Of a stretch of 64,000 bases of DNA, positions 1-8,641 are shown one piece after another. The notes beneath the pieces were generated by a model, which saw only the letters and a program-made list of their open reading frames with translations, did not search any database and had not been told where the DNA came from. The stretch comes from Corallococcus macrosporus (GTDB lineage Bacteria; Myxococcota; Myxococcia; Myxococcales; Myxococcaceae): assembly GCF_017302985.1 (NCBI RefSeq), contig NZ_JAFIMU010000017.1, positions 682,001 through 746,000 of the forward strand, given 5' to 3'. Position 1 is the stretch's first letter. The number at the start of each line of letters is the position of its first letter. Made by a program: the position numbers and the translations under genes.

Positions 1-181
1 TTCCCGTGGGACGGGAGGGCGCGGATTCGGGGGCGGAGAGGGGGCCGGCCTTCATCGGAATCAAAAACCTCACGGAGGGGGGAACGCCTCCAGCAGCTCC
101 ACCCCATGGTCGCGGATGGGCCCTGCGAAGTCAAAGCAACCCAGGGCTCCACGCCGCGATTTCAGGAGGGGCGAAACGACC
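1..181. other. left edge, no gene recognised
   Basis: GC-rich sequence downstream of the minus-strand lipoprotein gene. I see no convincing coding frame, no strong terminator hairpin and no RNA gene. It may be the 3' flank of that operon. Confidence 0.4.
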
Positions 182-1354
182 TCAGCGGACCTCCAGCACG
201 AAGGCCTGGGACGGCACGCCTGGCAGCCCCACGGCCTCGGCGAGCGCCGGGTCCAGCTCGTTGGGCAGCCGCCACGTCTGCCCCGTGGACTGCAGCAGGA
301 TGACGCTGTAGCGGCCCGGGGGCACGGCCGTCAGCGGCACGGGCGCGGCGGGGTCGTGTGCGTCCAGGGCCTGCGCGCGGATGGCCACGGTCAGCTGCGG
401 CACGAAGACGGGCTGCGGGCGGGGCTTGCCCTCCGCGTCCAGCAGCGCGGCGAGCGGGCCGTCGGGCACCAGGCCGGCCGCCAGCACCACGGTGTCCGCC
501 TTGCCGTCGCGGTCGTAGTCCGTGTCGTCCACGTGGCCCGTCACGCCGTCCGCCAGCTTGCGCACGACGACGCGTGGCCAGACGACGTCCGGCTTGCCGT
601 CGGCGTTGGCGTCGTCCGGGACGCCGTCCTTGTTGGCGTCCCCCAACTGGACCCAGAAGCCCGGGGGCCGCTGGTCCACCGCGCCGGTGAGGGGCTGCGG
701 CGTGAGCGTCACCAGCTTCGTGGCCGTGCCGGCGGTGTTGAACTCGCGCGCGTCCGCGGTCTGGAAGGCCGGCCGGTCGAAGGGCACGGTGGCCGAGTCC
801 GCGAAGGACACGGAGACGCCGGTGAGGGGCTGGGGCCAGCCGTCCGCGTCCGTCGTCACCTCCAGGATGCGCGTGGCGCCGGTGGCCGGGTCCACGGCGC
901 CGCCGCCCACGTCGCCCGCGTTGGGCTCGGAGGTGACGCCGTACCAGGGGTTGAAGTCGGACACGTGGCAGGGCTGCGGCACGTTGCGGCAGGTGTCCGC
1001 GTCAATGAAGCCGCGCAGGAGGTAGCGGCCCGGGTCCACGAGGCTCAGCGAGAACGGCGCGGTGAACGGCCCCGGGGTGTTGTCCCCCAGGGACGCGCCG
1101 AACAGCTCCGCGGCGGTGACGACGGTGAAGGCCAGCGGCCGGCCGGAGCCCGCGGGCGGCGGCGGGTTGGCCGCGTCGTAGAGGAACACGATGGCGTTGC
1201 CGCGCGCGCGCGACTGCACCACGAGGCTGCCCTCGATGCGGGCCGAGCGCGTGTTCTGGCGGCCGTCCGCCGTGGGCACCACGTCCGGGGAGTCACAGCC
1301 GCCCGACAGCAGCGACGCGAGCGCGAAGGCGAGGAGGGAAAGGGGGCGCTTCAT
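182..1354 (-). CDS. putative lipoprotein with calcium-type Asp motifs
   Basis: A 390-residue protein I do not recognise as a named family. The start is the ATG at 1354, because a signal peptide (MKRPLSLLAFALASLLSGGC) begins there and its ATG overlaps the upstream receptor's TGA as ATGA. The cysteine after the hydrophobic run suggests lipidation, although the residues before it fit the lipobox only loosely. The mature part looks like beta-rich secreted sequence. The middle holds Asp-rich stretches (DANKDGVPDDANADGKPD and DTDYDRDGKAD) like the calcium loops of thrombospondin type-3 or dockerin repeats. It is the last gene of a coupled kinase/receptor/lipoprotein unit, so a surface role with the receptor is likely. 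That link is inference from position. Confidence 0.8.
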   Translation of the reverse strand: MKRPLSLLAFALASLLSGGCDSPDVVPTADGRQNTRSARIEGSLVVQSRARGNAIVFLYDAANPPPPAGSGRPLAFTVVTAAELFGASLGDNTPGPFTAPFSLSLVDPGRYLLRGFIDADTCRNVPQPCHVSDFNPWYGVTSEPNAGDVGGGAVDPATGATRILEVTTDADGWPQPLTGVSVSFADSATVPFDRPAFQTADAREFNTAGTATKLVTLTPQPLTGAVDQRPPGFWVQLGDANKDGVPDDANADGKPDVVWPRVVVRKLADGVTGHVDDTDYDRDGKADTVVLAAGLVPDGPLAALLDAEGKPRPQPVFVPQLTVAIRAQALDAHDPAAPVPLTAVPPGRYSVILLQSTGQTWRLPNELDPALAEAVGLPGVPSQAFVLEVR

Positions 1355-3912
1355 GGGGTCACCGTGAGGTTGGCGAACACGCGCCGCTCGATGCGGTTGC
1401 CGAAGGGGTGCTCCGAGTGGTTGCCGCCGAGCTGGCTGCCCTGCAGCGCCACGGAGACGAAGTCCTTCACCACGGTGTAGCCCACGCGGGCGTTGACGAC
1501 GGTGTACGCGGGGAGGTTGTTGGCGGTCAGGTCCACGCGCGTCGGGTCGGACGCGGAGGGCTCGCGCTCCACCCAGGTGGTGGAGGACGTGAACGCCGCT
1601 TCGATGCCGAACTCCAGGTCCGTGCGCGTGCGGTAGGTGACGCCGCCGAAGAGCCGGAACGCCGGCGTCTGGCTGCACGTGCCGCACTGGCCCTCGTCCC
1701 GCAGGTCGGAGCTGATGTGCTGGTACGCGGCGCTCGCCTTCACGCCCAGGCCGTCGATGGGGGACACGTTGATGCCCGCCTCGACGCCGCGCGCGGTGTA
1801 GATGGCGGCCTCGTTGGTGAACAGCGAGCGGCCCAGGAGGTAGCTGCCGCTGCCGCTGTCGTAGGACTCGCCGGCGGGCAGGGGCTGCACGGGCGATAGC
1901 GCGATGAGGTCCTTCACCGTGTTCTGGTAGAGGGCCACGTCCCAGTCCAGACCCAGGCGCGGGGACTCACCGCGCCAGCCCAGCTCCAGCGCGTTGAGGC
2001 GCTCCGGGCGCAGCGTCCGGTTGCCGGTGGTCAAGAGGCTCACGCCGTTGACGCCCGGCACGGGCACGGGCAGCCGGGTGTAGCTCTCCAGGAACGTGGG
2101 CTCGCGGAAGGCGGTGGCCACGGACGCGCGGAAGGCGTGCCCTTCAATGGGCTGGAACACCGCGGACAGGCGCGGCGACTGCGCGATGCCCGGGTTGCCC
2201 TTGTCGAGCAGCGGGTGGCGGTCCACGCGGTAGCTGACGATGAGGCGCAGGGGCTGCACGATGCGCCACTCGTCCTGGACGAAGGCCGCCGCGTGGAACT
2301 CCTCGCGCAGGCCGTCCAGGTACGTGAAGGCCACGCGCTTCAGGCGCCCCTCCACGCCGATGTTCACCTGGTGCTCACCGGCCAGCTCGAAGCTGCGCGC
2401 GTACAGCGCCTCGCCGTTGAACACGTTGGACGCGACCTGGATGCCCAGCGAGCGCTGCCCGATGGCCTCGTACTGCGGGCCCGCGTCACCGGACAGGTGG
2501 TTCCAGAACGCCTTGAGCTTCACCGCGCCCAGCTCCACGTCGGCCTTGGCGTACGCGCCCAGGCCGTCGATGTAGTAGTTGCGCAAGAGGCCCAGCGGGT
2601 AGATCTCCGTGAGGTAGCGGTGCACGCCACCGGAGAGGCCGATCTCGCGGCCCTCCTCGAACGAGTACACGGTGGACAGGTTGGCGCGAGCGCCGCGCTG
2701 GCCCAGGTCCGGATCCGCGGGCCCCTCCAGCGCGAAGTCCGGGCGGCCGGACGCATAATCGCGGCTCCACTTGTCCTCCTGCCGGTAGGCGGCGGACGCG
2801 CGGTAGCGCAGGGCGCCGTTCTGGCCGTGGCTGACGAAGGAGCCCTGCACGGTGTTGCCACCGCCCGCCATGGCGCCGAAGCGCGCGCGCCGGCCGGTGC
2901 CGGGGGCCTGGGTGATGATGTTGATGACGCCCAGCATCGCGTTGGCGCCGTACAGCGCGCTGCCCGGACCGCGGATGACCTCGATGCGGTCGATTTCCTC
3001 CAGGCCGATGGGCAGCCCCGCCCACACCGTGAGGCCGAGGAAGTCCTGGTACTCGGTGCGGCCGTCCACCAGCACCAGCACCTTGTTGGCCAGTCGCTGG
3101 TTGAAGCCGCGCAGGCTGACGTTGGCGCTGCCCACGCCCATGGCCATCACGTCCGCGCCGGGCACGCGGCGCAGCAGCTCCGGCAGCGTGGTGGCGCCGG
3201 ACAGGCGGATGTCCTCCGCCGTGATGACGGTGGTGGCGTTGGGGGCTTCCAGCGAGGACTGGGCGCGGCGGCTCGCCGTCACCACGCGCTCCTCGTAGGG
3301 CACCAGGCCCTCGTCGCCGGAGGTGTCACCCGAGCCGGCGTTGTCGCTGGAGGCGCTGGTGGGGCCCGGCGTGGCCGCGGGCCGCTGCGGGGCCTGGGGC
3401 TGGGCGGTGAGCGACTCCGCGCGGTTGACGGCCTTCTCCAGCCGCTCCATGAGCGAGGCCAGCTGCTGCTGGGCCTGGATGCTCGTGGGGGGCGGCGGGG
3501 GCATGGGCAGCCCGGTGGTGCCCGTGCCCGACGTGCCGGGTTCGGCGCCGGGGGCGGGGGCCTCCGCCTGCGCGGCCTGGCGCGTGGCCTCCAGGCGCGT
3601 CACCTGGGCCTGCACGTTGGCGGCGTCCGGCGGGTTGGTGGCCAGGTAGCGCTTGTACCGGTCCAACGCTTCGTCGAACCGGCCCGCGTCCTGGTACGCC
3701 CGGGCGATGTTGTAGAGGACGCTGGGGTGCGGCTTGATGTTGTAGGCCTCTTCCAGTTCGGCGATGCCCTCATCGAACTGCTTCTGCTCGATGAGGTTCA
3801 TGCCGTTGCGGAAGTGGCGGCGCGCTTCGAGGCGCGCGTCCGCCAGGGCCTCGGTCGCGCAAAGACACAGCGCGAGGAGCGCTCCACGTCGGAAGGCTGT
3901 CGGGGGATTCAC
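1351..3912 (-). CDS. TonB-dependent receptor with N-terminal TPR domain
   Basis: 853 residues, GTG start at 3912 overlapping the kinase stop (GTGA). A signal peptide (MNPPTAFRRGALLALCLC...) is followed by about 80 residues of TPR repeats (EGIAELEEAYNIKPHPSVLY, DEALDRYKRYLATNP), a Pro/Ala linker, then a TonB-receptor plug from about residue 205 (EERVVTASRR, DIRLSGATTLPELLRRVPG, IEVIRGPGSALYGANAMLG) and a C-terminal beta-barrel ending in NLTVTP. Such receptors import siderophores, cobalamin or glycans with energy from TonB. The substrate cannot be read from the sequence. A periplasmic TPR in front of the plug is unusual and suggests a protein partner. Translational coupling to the kinase upstream and the lipoprotein downstream points to one functional unit. 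Confidence 0.9.
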   Translation of the reverse strand: MNPPTAFRRGALLALCLCATEALADARLEARRHFRNGMNLIEQKQFDEGIAELEEAYNIKPHPSVLYNIARAYQDAGRFDEALDRYKRYLATNPPDAANVQAQVTRLEATRQAAQAEAPAPGAEPGTSGTGTTGLPMPPPPPTSIQAQQQLASLMERLEKAVNRAESLTAQPQAPQRPAATPGPTSASSDNAGSGDTSGDEGLVPYEERVVTASRRAQSSLEAPNATTVITAEDIRLSGATTLPELLRRVPGADVMAMGVGSANVSLRGFNQRLANKVLVLVDGRTEYQDFLGLTVWAGLPIGLEEIDRIEVIRGPGSALYGANAMLGVINIITQAPGTGRRARFGAMAGGGNTVQGSFVSHGQNGALRYRASAAYRQEDKWSRDYASGRPDFALEGPADPDLGQRGARANLSTVYSFEEGREIGLSGGVHRYLTEIYPLGLLRNYYIDGLGAYAKADVELGAVKLKAFWNHLSGDAGPQYEAIGQRSLGIQVASNVFNGEALYARSFELAGEHQVNIGVEGRLKRVAFTYLDGLREEFHAAAFVQDEWRIVQPLRLIVSYRVDRHPLLDKGNPGIAQSPRLSAVFQPIEGHAFRASVATAFREPTFLESYTRLPVPVPGVNGVSLLTTGNRTLRPERLNALELGWRGESPRLGLDWDVALYQNTVKDLIALSPVQPLPAGESYDSGSGSYLLGRSLFTNEAAIYTARGVEAGINVSPIDGLGVKASAAYQHISSDLRDEGQCGTCSQTPAFRLFGGVTYRTRTDLEFGIEAAFTSSTTWVEREPSASDPTRVDLTANNLPAYTVVNARVGYTVVKDFVSVALQGSQLGGNHSEHPFGNRIERRVFANLTVTP

Positions 3913-5516
3913 TGGTACGGATCGTCCTTGTACTGGGAGCTCGGGGCCTTGGGGGGCTTGGGTCCCGGCTGCTTCTTGATGCGACTCAGCTTGATGGTCG
4001 CGGGGACGGTGTGCCCCGGCTCACCCGCGAAGGTCTTGCTCTGGGACTGGTAGCCGTCCAGCGCGAACGTCACCTGCAGCTCCGCGAGGCCCGGTCCGTC
4101 CGGAGTGCGGGTGATGGTCATGGGCGTGGTGCCGCGCACCTTGCCGTCGACCAGCACCTCCGCGCCCTGCGGCTCGCTGTCCACGTCGAAGCGGACGGGC
4201 CGGAGGGGCGTGGCCGCGGGCTGCGCCGCCGGGGCCTTCTCGACGGCGGCGGGCGGCGGCGCCGCGACGGGCGCGCGCGCCACGGGAGCGGTGACGGCCG
4301 GCTCCACGGGGGGATTCTGGGCGCCTCGCAGCACGATGAGGCCCGCGGCGACCAGGCCCAGCAGCAGGGACACCCCGAACAGGGCGATGCCCAGCCCCTT
4401 GTTGGACTTCTTCTGCGGGAGGCCGCCGGCCTCGTCCACGGAGATGTCCAGCGCCATGGTGTTGGGCGCGGGCGTGGGGCCGGAGCCCAGCGCGGAGTGG
4501 GCCCCGCTGTGGATGCCGCTGTGCGGACCGCTGTGGGGGCCGGAGCCCACCGCGTTGAGGCCGGTGCGCGTGGCGAACACGCCGCTGACGCCGGACGCGG
4601 AGGCCGCGGTGCGCATGCCCTGGAGCACGGCGTCCATGGACGCGTAGCGGTCCACGGGGCGCTTGGCCAGGCACTTCATCACCAGCGACTCCACCTCCGC
4701 GGGCACGTTGTGGTCCGGCCAGACGGTGTGGAAGGGCGGCGGCGGGTCGTTGATGTGCTTGACGATGACGTCGATGCTCTGCGCCGCCTGGAAGGGCGGC
4801 CGGCCCATCAGCGTCTGGTAGAGCACCACGCCCAGGCTGTACACGTCGCTGCGCGGATCCGCGATGTTGCGCGCCTGCTCCGGCGCCATGTACTGCGGCG
4901 AGCCCAGGATGACGCCCGCCTGCGTGAGGGTGGTGTCCTCCTTCATGGCGGCGTCGCCGGTGAACGACTTCACCAGGCCGAAGTCCAGGACCTTGACCAC
5001 GTCGTGGTCCGCCTCCTGGTTGAGGATCATCACGTTGGCGGGCTTGAGGTCGCGGTGGATGAGACCGACCTTGTGCGCCTCGCGCAGCGAGCGGGCCACC
5101 TGCTGGCCGATGGCGAGCGCGCGCTCCCATGGCAGCGGGCCTTCCTGGGTGAGCAGCTGCGACAGCGTCAGCCCCTCCAGGTACTCCATGGCGATGTAGT
5201 AGATGCCGTCTTCCGTCTTGCCGTAGTCGATGACGGTGACGGTGTTCGGGTGCCGCAGCTTCGCGGTGACGCTGGCCTCCAGGAAGAAGCGCTTCTGGAA
5301 GCCCGGGTCCTTGCCCTCGCCGCTGTACTGCGGGTTGAGGACCTTGAGCGCCACCAGCCGGTCCAGCGGCGCCTGCATGGCCTTGTAGACGCGGCCCATG
5401 CCTCCGGCGCCAAGCGTCTCCAGGATGCGGAAGCGCTCGTTGAGGATCCGCCCGAGCAGGGGATCCGGCACGTCGGCGGGCGCGCCCTTGCTGCGGGGGG
5501 CATCGCTTTCGATCAT
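3909..5516 (-). CDS. transmembrane Ser/Thr protein kinase with C-terminal PEGA-like domain
   Basis: 535 residues, starting at the ATG at 5516 after GGGGGA. Kinase motifs are complete: glycine loop GAGGMG near residues 36-41, ATP lysine K58, HRDLKPAN (catalytic D156), DFG at 178-180 and GSPQYMAPEQ. A linker with a His/Ser/Gly run (GPHSGPHSGIHSGAHS, about 327-341) leads to one membrane helix (about 374-396), a Pro/Ala stretch and an exported C-terminal domain with PEGA features (VDSEPQGAEVLVDGKVRG). PEGA domains are thought to bind surface or envelope components. It heads an operon with a TonB receptor and a lipoprotein, so it may sense envelope or uptake state and phosphorylate cytoplasmic targets. 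The targets are unknown. Confidence 0.93.
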   Translation of the reverse strand: MIESDAPRSKGAPADVPDPLLGRILNERFRILETLGAGGMGRVYKAMQAPLDRLVALKVLNPQYSGEGKDPGFQKRFFLEASVTAKLRHPNTVTVIDYGKTEDGIYYIAMEYLEGLTLSQLLTQEGPLPWERALAIGQQVARSLREAHKVGLIHRDLKPANVMILNQEADHDVVKVLDFGLVKSFTGDAAMKEDTTLTQAGVILGSPQYMAPEQARNIADPRSDVYSLGVVLYQTLMGRPPFQAAQSIDVIVKHINDPPPPFHTVWPDHNVPAEVESLVMKCLAKRPVDRYASMDAVLQGMRTAASASGVSGVFATRTGLNAVGSGPHSGPHSGIHSGAHSALGSGPTPAPNTMALDISVDEAGGLPQKKSNKGLGIALFGVSLLLGLVAAGLIVLRGAQNPPVEPAVTAPVARAPVAAPPPAAVEKAPAAQPAATPLRPVRFDVDSEPQGAEVLVDGKVRGTTPMTITRTPDGPGLAELQVTFALDGYQSQSKTFAGEPGHTVPATIKLSRIKKQPGPKPPKAPSSQYKDDPYQ

Positions 5517-5803
5517 GTGTTCCCCCAAGGCGTAGAGAAGGACCGCATACGTCGTTTCGGACCCGGCGGAGCCTAGCACCGCCTTGGAAAACCGCCCAAG
5601 AGACGTGCCGCTATCATCGCCACGCCCGGGCCCCGAGTTTCCGGCCCGCGCCGCGCGCTCGCACTCCCGCACTTCCCGTGCTGCCCGTGCCCCGGGGGCT
5701 TCGAAATTCGTGGAAATCAGCGTCCGTTGCCGCACAGTCCCCGGGCGCTGGTGCGTCGCGTCATCCGGGGTGCCGGAGGCCTTGGCGGGTTAGGGTTTCC
5801 CGC
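5517..5803. promoter_or_regulatory. divergent intergenic region
   Basis: 287 bp between the minus-strand kinase operon and the plus-strand BtuF-like gene. It must hold both promoters. I see no clean -35/-10 pair. A short AT-richer spot with TTCGAAATTCG lies near 5700. No coding potential is convincing here. Confidence 0.4.
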
Positions 5804-6673
5804 ATGAATGCCCAGCTGTCCGCGCTGTTGTCGTCAGCGCCGCGCCATCCGCGGCGGGTGGTGTGCCTGACGGAGGAGACGACGGAGGTGCTCTACCGCA
5901 TCGGCGCGGGGGACCTGGTCGTCGGGGTGTCGGGGTTCACGGTGCGTCCGCCGGAGGCGCGCAAGAAGCCCCGGGTCAGCTCGTTCCTGGACGCGAACTT
6001 CGAGCGCATCCTGGAGCTCAAGCCGGACCTGGTGCTGGGCTTCAGCGACCTGCAGGCGGACATCGGCCGGGAGCTCTGCAAGCGCGGGGTGCCGGTGTAC
6101 CTGTTCAACCAGCGCTCGCTCGCGGAGATATTGCAGGCGGTGCGGCTCACCGGGGCGCTGGTGGGCCGGGCGGAACCCGCGGAGGCGCTCGCGCTGGAGC
6201 TGGAGAAGAACCTGGAGCGTCACTCGGACGCGGCGCAGTCGCTGCCGAAGCGGCCGCGCATCTTCTTCGAGGAGTGGCACGAGCCGCTCATCTCCGGCAT
6301 CCGCTGGTGCTCGGAGCTGGTGGAGGTGGTGGGTGGGGTGGACGTGTGCCAGGAGTCGCGCGCGTCACAGGGAGCGAAGGGCCGCATCTTCGAGCCGGAG
6401 GAGGTGGCGAGGCGCGACCCGGAGGGCGTCATCGCCAGTTGGTGCGGGCGCAAGGCGAAGCGCGAGAAGATCGCCTCGCGGCCGGGCTGGGCGGGCGTGC
6501 GCGCGGTGCTGGATGATCAGCTCTACGAAGTGAGGAGCTCCTACATCCTCCAGCCGGGGCCGGCGGCGCTGTCGGACGGCGTGGAGCAGCTGGCCCGCAT
6601 CGTGGCGGCGGTCGCGAAGGGGGAGAAGCTGCCCATGGCCCGGCCGGGGGACCTGCGCACCGCGCTCACGTGA
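5804..6673 (+). CDS. BtuF-like (COG0614) binding protein lacking a signal peptide
   Basis: 289 residues from the ATG at 5804 (MNAQLSALLSSAPRHPRRVV). The fold is that of periplasmic cobalamin/haem/siderophore-binding proteins: RVVCLTEETTEVLYRIGAGDLVVGVSGF at the start, then ERILELKPDLVLGFSDLQADI, LVEVVGGVDVC and a C-terminal ARIVAAVAKGE helix. No signal peptide or lipobox precedes the domain, and longer in-frame upstream sequence does not supply one. No BtuC/BtuD partner lies nearby. Solitary cytoplasmic members of this family are annotated as cobalamin-binding proteins in other genomes. Here the ligand is not demonstrated. The next gene follows by 42 bp. Confidence 0.8.
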   Translation: MNAQLSALLSSAPRHPRRVVCLTEETTEVLYRIGAGDLVVGVSGFTVRPPEARKKPRVSSFLDANFERILELKPDLVLGFSDLQADIGRELCKRGVPVYLFNQRSLAEILQAVRLTGALVGRAEPAEALALELEKNLERHSDAAQSLPKRPRIFFEEWHEPLISGIRWCSELVEVVGGVDVCQESRASQGAKGRIFEPEEVARRDPEGVIASWCGRKAKREKIASRPGWAGVRAVLDDQLYEVRSSYILQPGPAALSDGVEQLARIVAAVAKGEKLPMARPGDLRTALT

Positions 6674-6715
6674 GCGGAGGCTGGCGGCAGGCGCGGCGCA
6701 TGACAGGATGCGCGC

Positions 6716-8596
6716 GTGCCGCTCTCACTGCCCGTCCTGCTGCTCACCGTGCTCGCCGCGGCGGGCGGACAGACCGCGTCTGAAAATCCGGGCAAGCCCC
6801 AGGACGTCGCGCCGCCGGATGCGCCCGTGCGCTCGCCGGACGTCGAGCCGTCGGGCGTGTCGAACACGGAGGTCGCCGCGCCGCCGCCCGCGCTCTCCAA
6901 GGACGACGCGAGCACGAAGAACTACGAGGAGGCGCTCATCGCCTGGGGCCTGGGCGAGGTCGAGCGCCAGGTGGAGCCCGCGCCCGAGGGCAAGGTGCTG
7001 GAGGAGGTGCTCGTCACCGCCGAGGAAGTCGTCGCGCCGATGGATCCGTATCCATCGCTGCTCAACATCTTCCACGTCCGCACCCGCGACGACATCGTCC
7101 GCCAGGAGGTGCTCATCGCTCCGGGGCAGCCGTACTCGGAGGCGCTCGTCGCCGAGTCGGTGCGCAACCTGCGCAAGCTGGGGCTGTTCTCCGTCGTGCG
7201 CGCGGTGCCGGTGAAGGGCAGTGCTCCGGACAAGGTCGCGCTGCTGCTGGTGACGAAGGACCTGTGGTCGCTGCGGCTCAACAACGAGTTCTCCGCCGTG
7301 GGCTCGCTGCTGCTCTACCTGCGCTTGCAGGGCACGGAGCAGAACTTCCTGGGGCGCGGCAAGAAGGTGGCGCTGGACTTCATCATGCGCCTGGACACGT
7401 TCAGCTTCGGCCAGAGCTACACGGACCGGCGCGTGCTCGGCAGCCGGTGGTCGCTGACGGAGTCCGCGGCGGTGTTGATCAACCGCGACACGGGCCGCGC
7501 GGAGGGCTCGCGCGGAAGCCTCGTCGTCAGCCGGCCGCTGTACTCGCTGGCCACGCCGTGGAGCCTGAGCACGTCCGTGGCGTGGAACGTGGAAACCGCG
7601 CGCCAGTTCCGGGGCGCGGACATCTGGCAGCTCCCATTCCCGGACGGCGATCCCGTGCCGTACGTCTACAACACGCGCGAGGTGGCCGCGGGCGCCACGT
7701 ACACGCGCTCCTACGGCCAGCGCTACAAGTGGAACGTGGGCATGGGCGCGGGGGCCTATCACTACGCCTACGCCGCGCCGCTGGCCTCGCGGTTGAGCGA
7801 TGCGCAGGCGGACTGGTTCCGGCGCAACTACCTGCCGCGCGCGGAGGACGCGGGCTACGCGAACTTCTCCCTGAGCGCCTTCGAGGCCCGCTACGACGTG
7901 CTCCGCAACGTGGACTCGTACACGCTGTCGGAGGACTTCCAGTTGGGGCACTCGGTGCTGGCCACGCTGCGCTACGCGCCGCCGGTGTTCCCGTCCGCGG
8001 CGCACTTCGCGGAAGGGGGCCTGTCCCTGCGCTACCGCGTGCACTGGGGGGACGCGCTCACCACCGCGTCCGCGGCCGCGTCCATCCGCCAGCAGTTCAG
8101 CGCGCAGACGCCCGGCGCGAAGGAGGGCTGGACGAACCGCCGCTGGGCCGCGGAGCTGGTGCAGGTGTCGCCGCGCGTGCTCGGGGGGCGCTTCGTGGCG
8201 CGCGGCCTGCTGGACGTGAACATCGACGACCTGTCGGACCGCGTGAGCCTGCTGGGTGGCAGCAACGGCCTGCGCGGCGCGGCGGTGGATGCGTACTCCG
8301 GCAAGCGGCTGTTGCTGGTGAACCTGGAGTACCGCACCGCGCCGCTCGTCGTGCGCACGGTGCACCTGGGCGGGGTGTTCTTCCTCGACTCCGGCAGCGC
8401 CTTCAACAAGCGGCCGGAGATGGTGACCACCGTGGGCGTGGGCCTGCGGCTGCTGTTCCCCCAGTTCAACGTGTTCCCGTTCCGCATCGACTTCGGCTAC
8501 GTGCTCAACGGCGACCGTCCTCCGGTGGGCAGCCGCCTGTCGCTCAGCAGCGGGCAGGTGACGGACTACCGGCCCTCGTTCCTCGACTCACCCTGA
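6716..8596 (+). CDS. BamA/TamA-family outer-membrane protein
   Basis: 626 residues, GTG start at 6716 (AGGA about 10 bases upstream) opening a signal peptide (MPLSLPVLLLTVLAAAGG). After a Pro/Ala-rich spacer there is one POTRA-like region (residues about 115-185: VRTRDDIVRQEVLIAPGQPY, SVRNLRKLGLFSVVRAVPV) and then a long beta-barrel with GTEQNFLGRGKKVALDF and a C-terminal surface-antigen-type segment (GGSNGLRGAAVDAYSGKRLL, FLDSGSAF). It is shorter than BamA, which has five POTRAs, so it is not the main assembly factor. A role in inserting or exporting a specific outer-membrane product is possible. The distal stop overlaps an inverted repeat. Confidence 0.85.
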   Translation: MPLSLPVLLLTVLAAAGGQTASENPGKPQDVAPPDAPVRSPDVEPSGVSNTEVAAPPPALSKDDASTKNYEEALIAWGLGEVERQVEPAPEGKVLEEVLVTAEEVVAPMDPYPSLLNIFHVRTRDDIVRQEVLIAPGQPYSEALVAESVRNLRKLGLFSVVRAVPVKGSAPDKVALLLVTKDLWSLRLNNEFSAVGSLLLYLRLQGTEQNFLGRGKKVALDFIMRLDTFSFGQSYTDRRVLGSRWSLTESAAVLINRDTGRAEGSRGSLVVSRPLYSLATPWSLSTSVAWNVETARQFRGADIWQLPFPDGDPVPYVYNTREVAAGATYTRSYGQRYKWNVGMGAGAYHYAYAAPLASRLSDAQADWFRRNYLPRAEDAGYANFSLSAFEARYDVLRNVDSYTLSEDFQLGHSVLATLRYAPPVFPSAAHFAEGGLSLRYRVHWGDALTTASAAASIRQQFSAQTPGAKEGWTNRRWAAELVQVSPRVLGGRFVARGLLDVNIDDLSDRVSLLGGSNGLRGAAVDAYSGKRLLLVNLEYRTAPLVVRTVHLGGVFFLDSGSAFNKRPEMVTTVGVGLRLLFPQFNVFPFRIDFGYVLNGDRPPVGSRLSLSSGQVTDYRPSFLDSP

Positions 8597-8614
8597 GGCT
8601 CCTGAGCTTCAGGG
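8591..8614. terminator. imperfect inverted repeat at left cassette junction
   Basis: Arms CCCTGAGGCTC and GAGCTTCAGGG pair with one mismatch around a 2-base centre. It overlaps the stop codon of the BamA-like gene and the first bases of the 33-bp repeat. There is no T-run. It could terminate transcription or mark the recombination site. Confidence 0.4.
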
Positions 8615-8641
8615 CGGCTCGACGCGCAGCAGCTCGCGGAA
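8609..8641. repeat. 33-bp direct repeat, left copy
   Basis: Identical base for base to 10663-10695. It begins TCAGGGCGGCTCGACG and ends CTCGCGGAA; flanking bases differ on both sides. Read on the minus strand it encodes FRELLRVEPP plus a stop, which is the C-terminus of the arginase-fold gene, here detached from that gene. Confidence 0.95.

Noticed and set aside
5893-6280. Long open frames opposite the BtuF-like gene, and many similar ones throughout
   Set aside because: Very GC-rich DNA yields long antisense frames. These are Arg/Ala/Pro-rich, lack motifs and overlap genes with clear domains.
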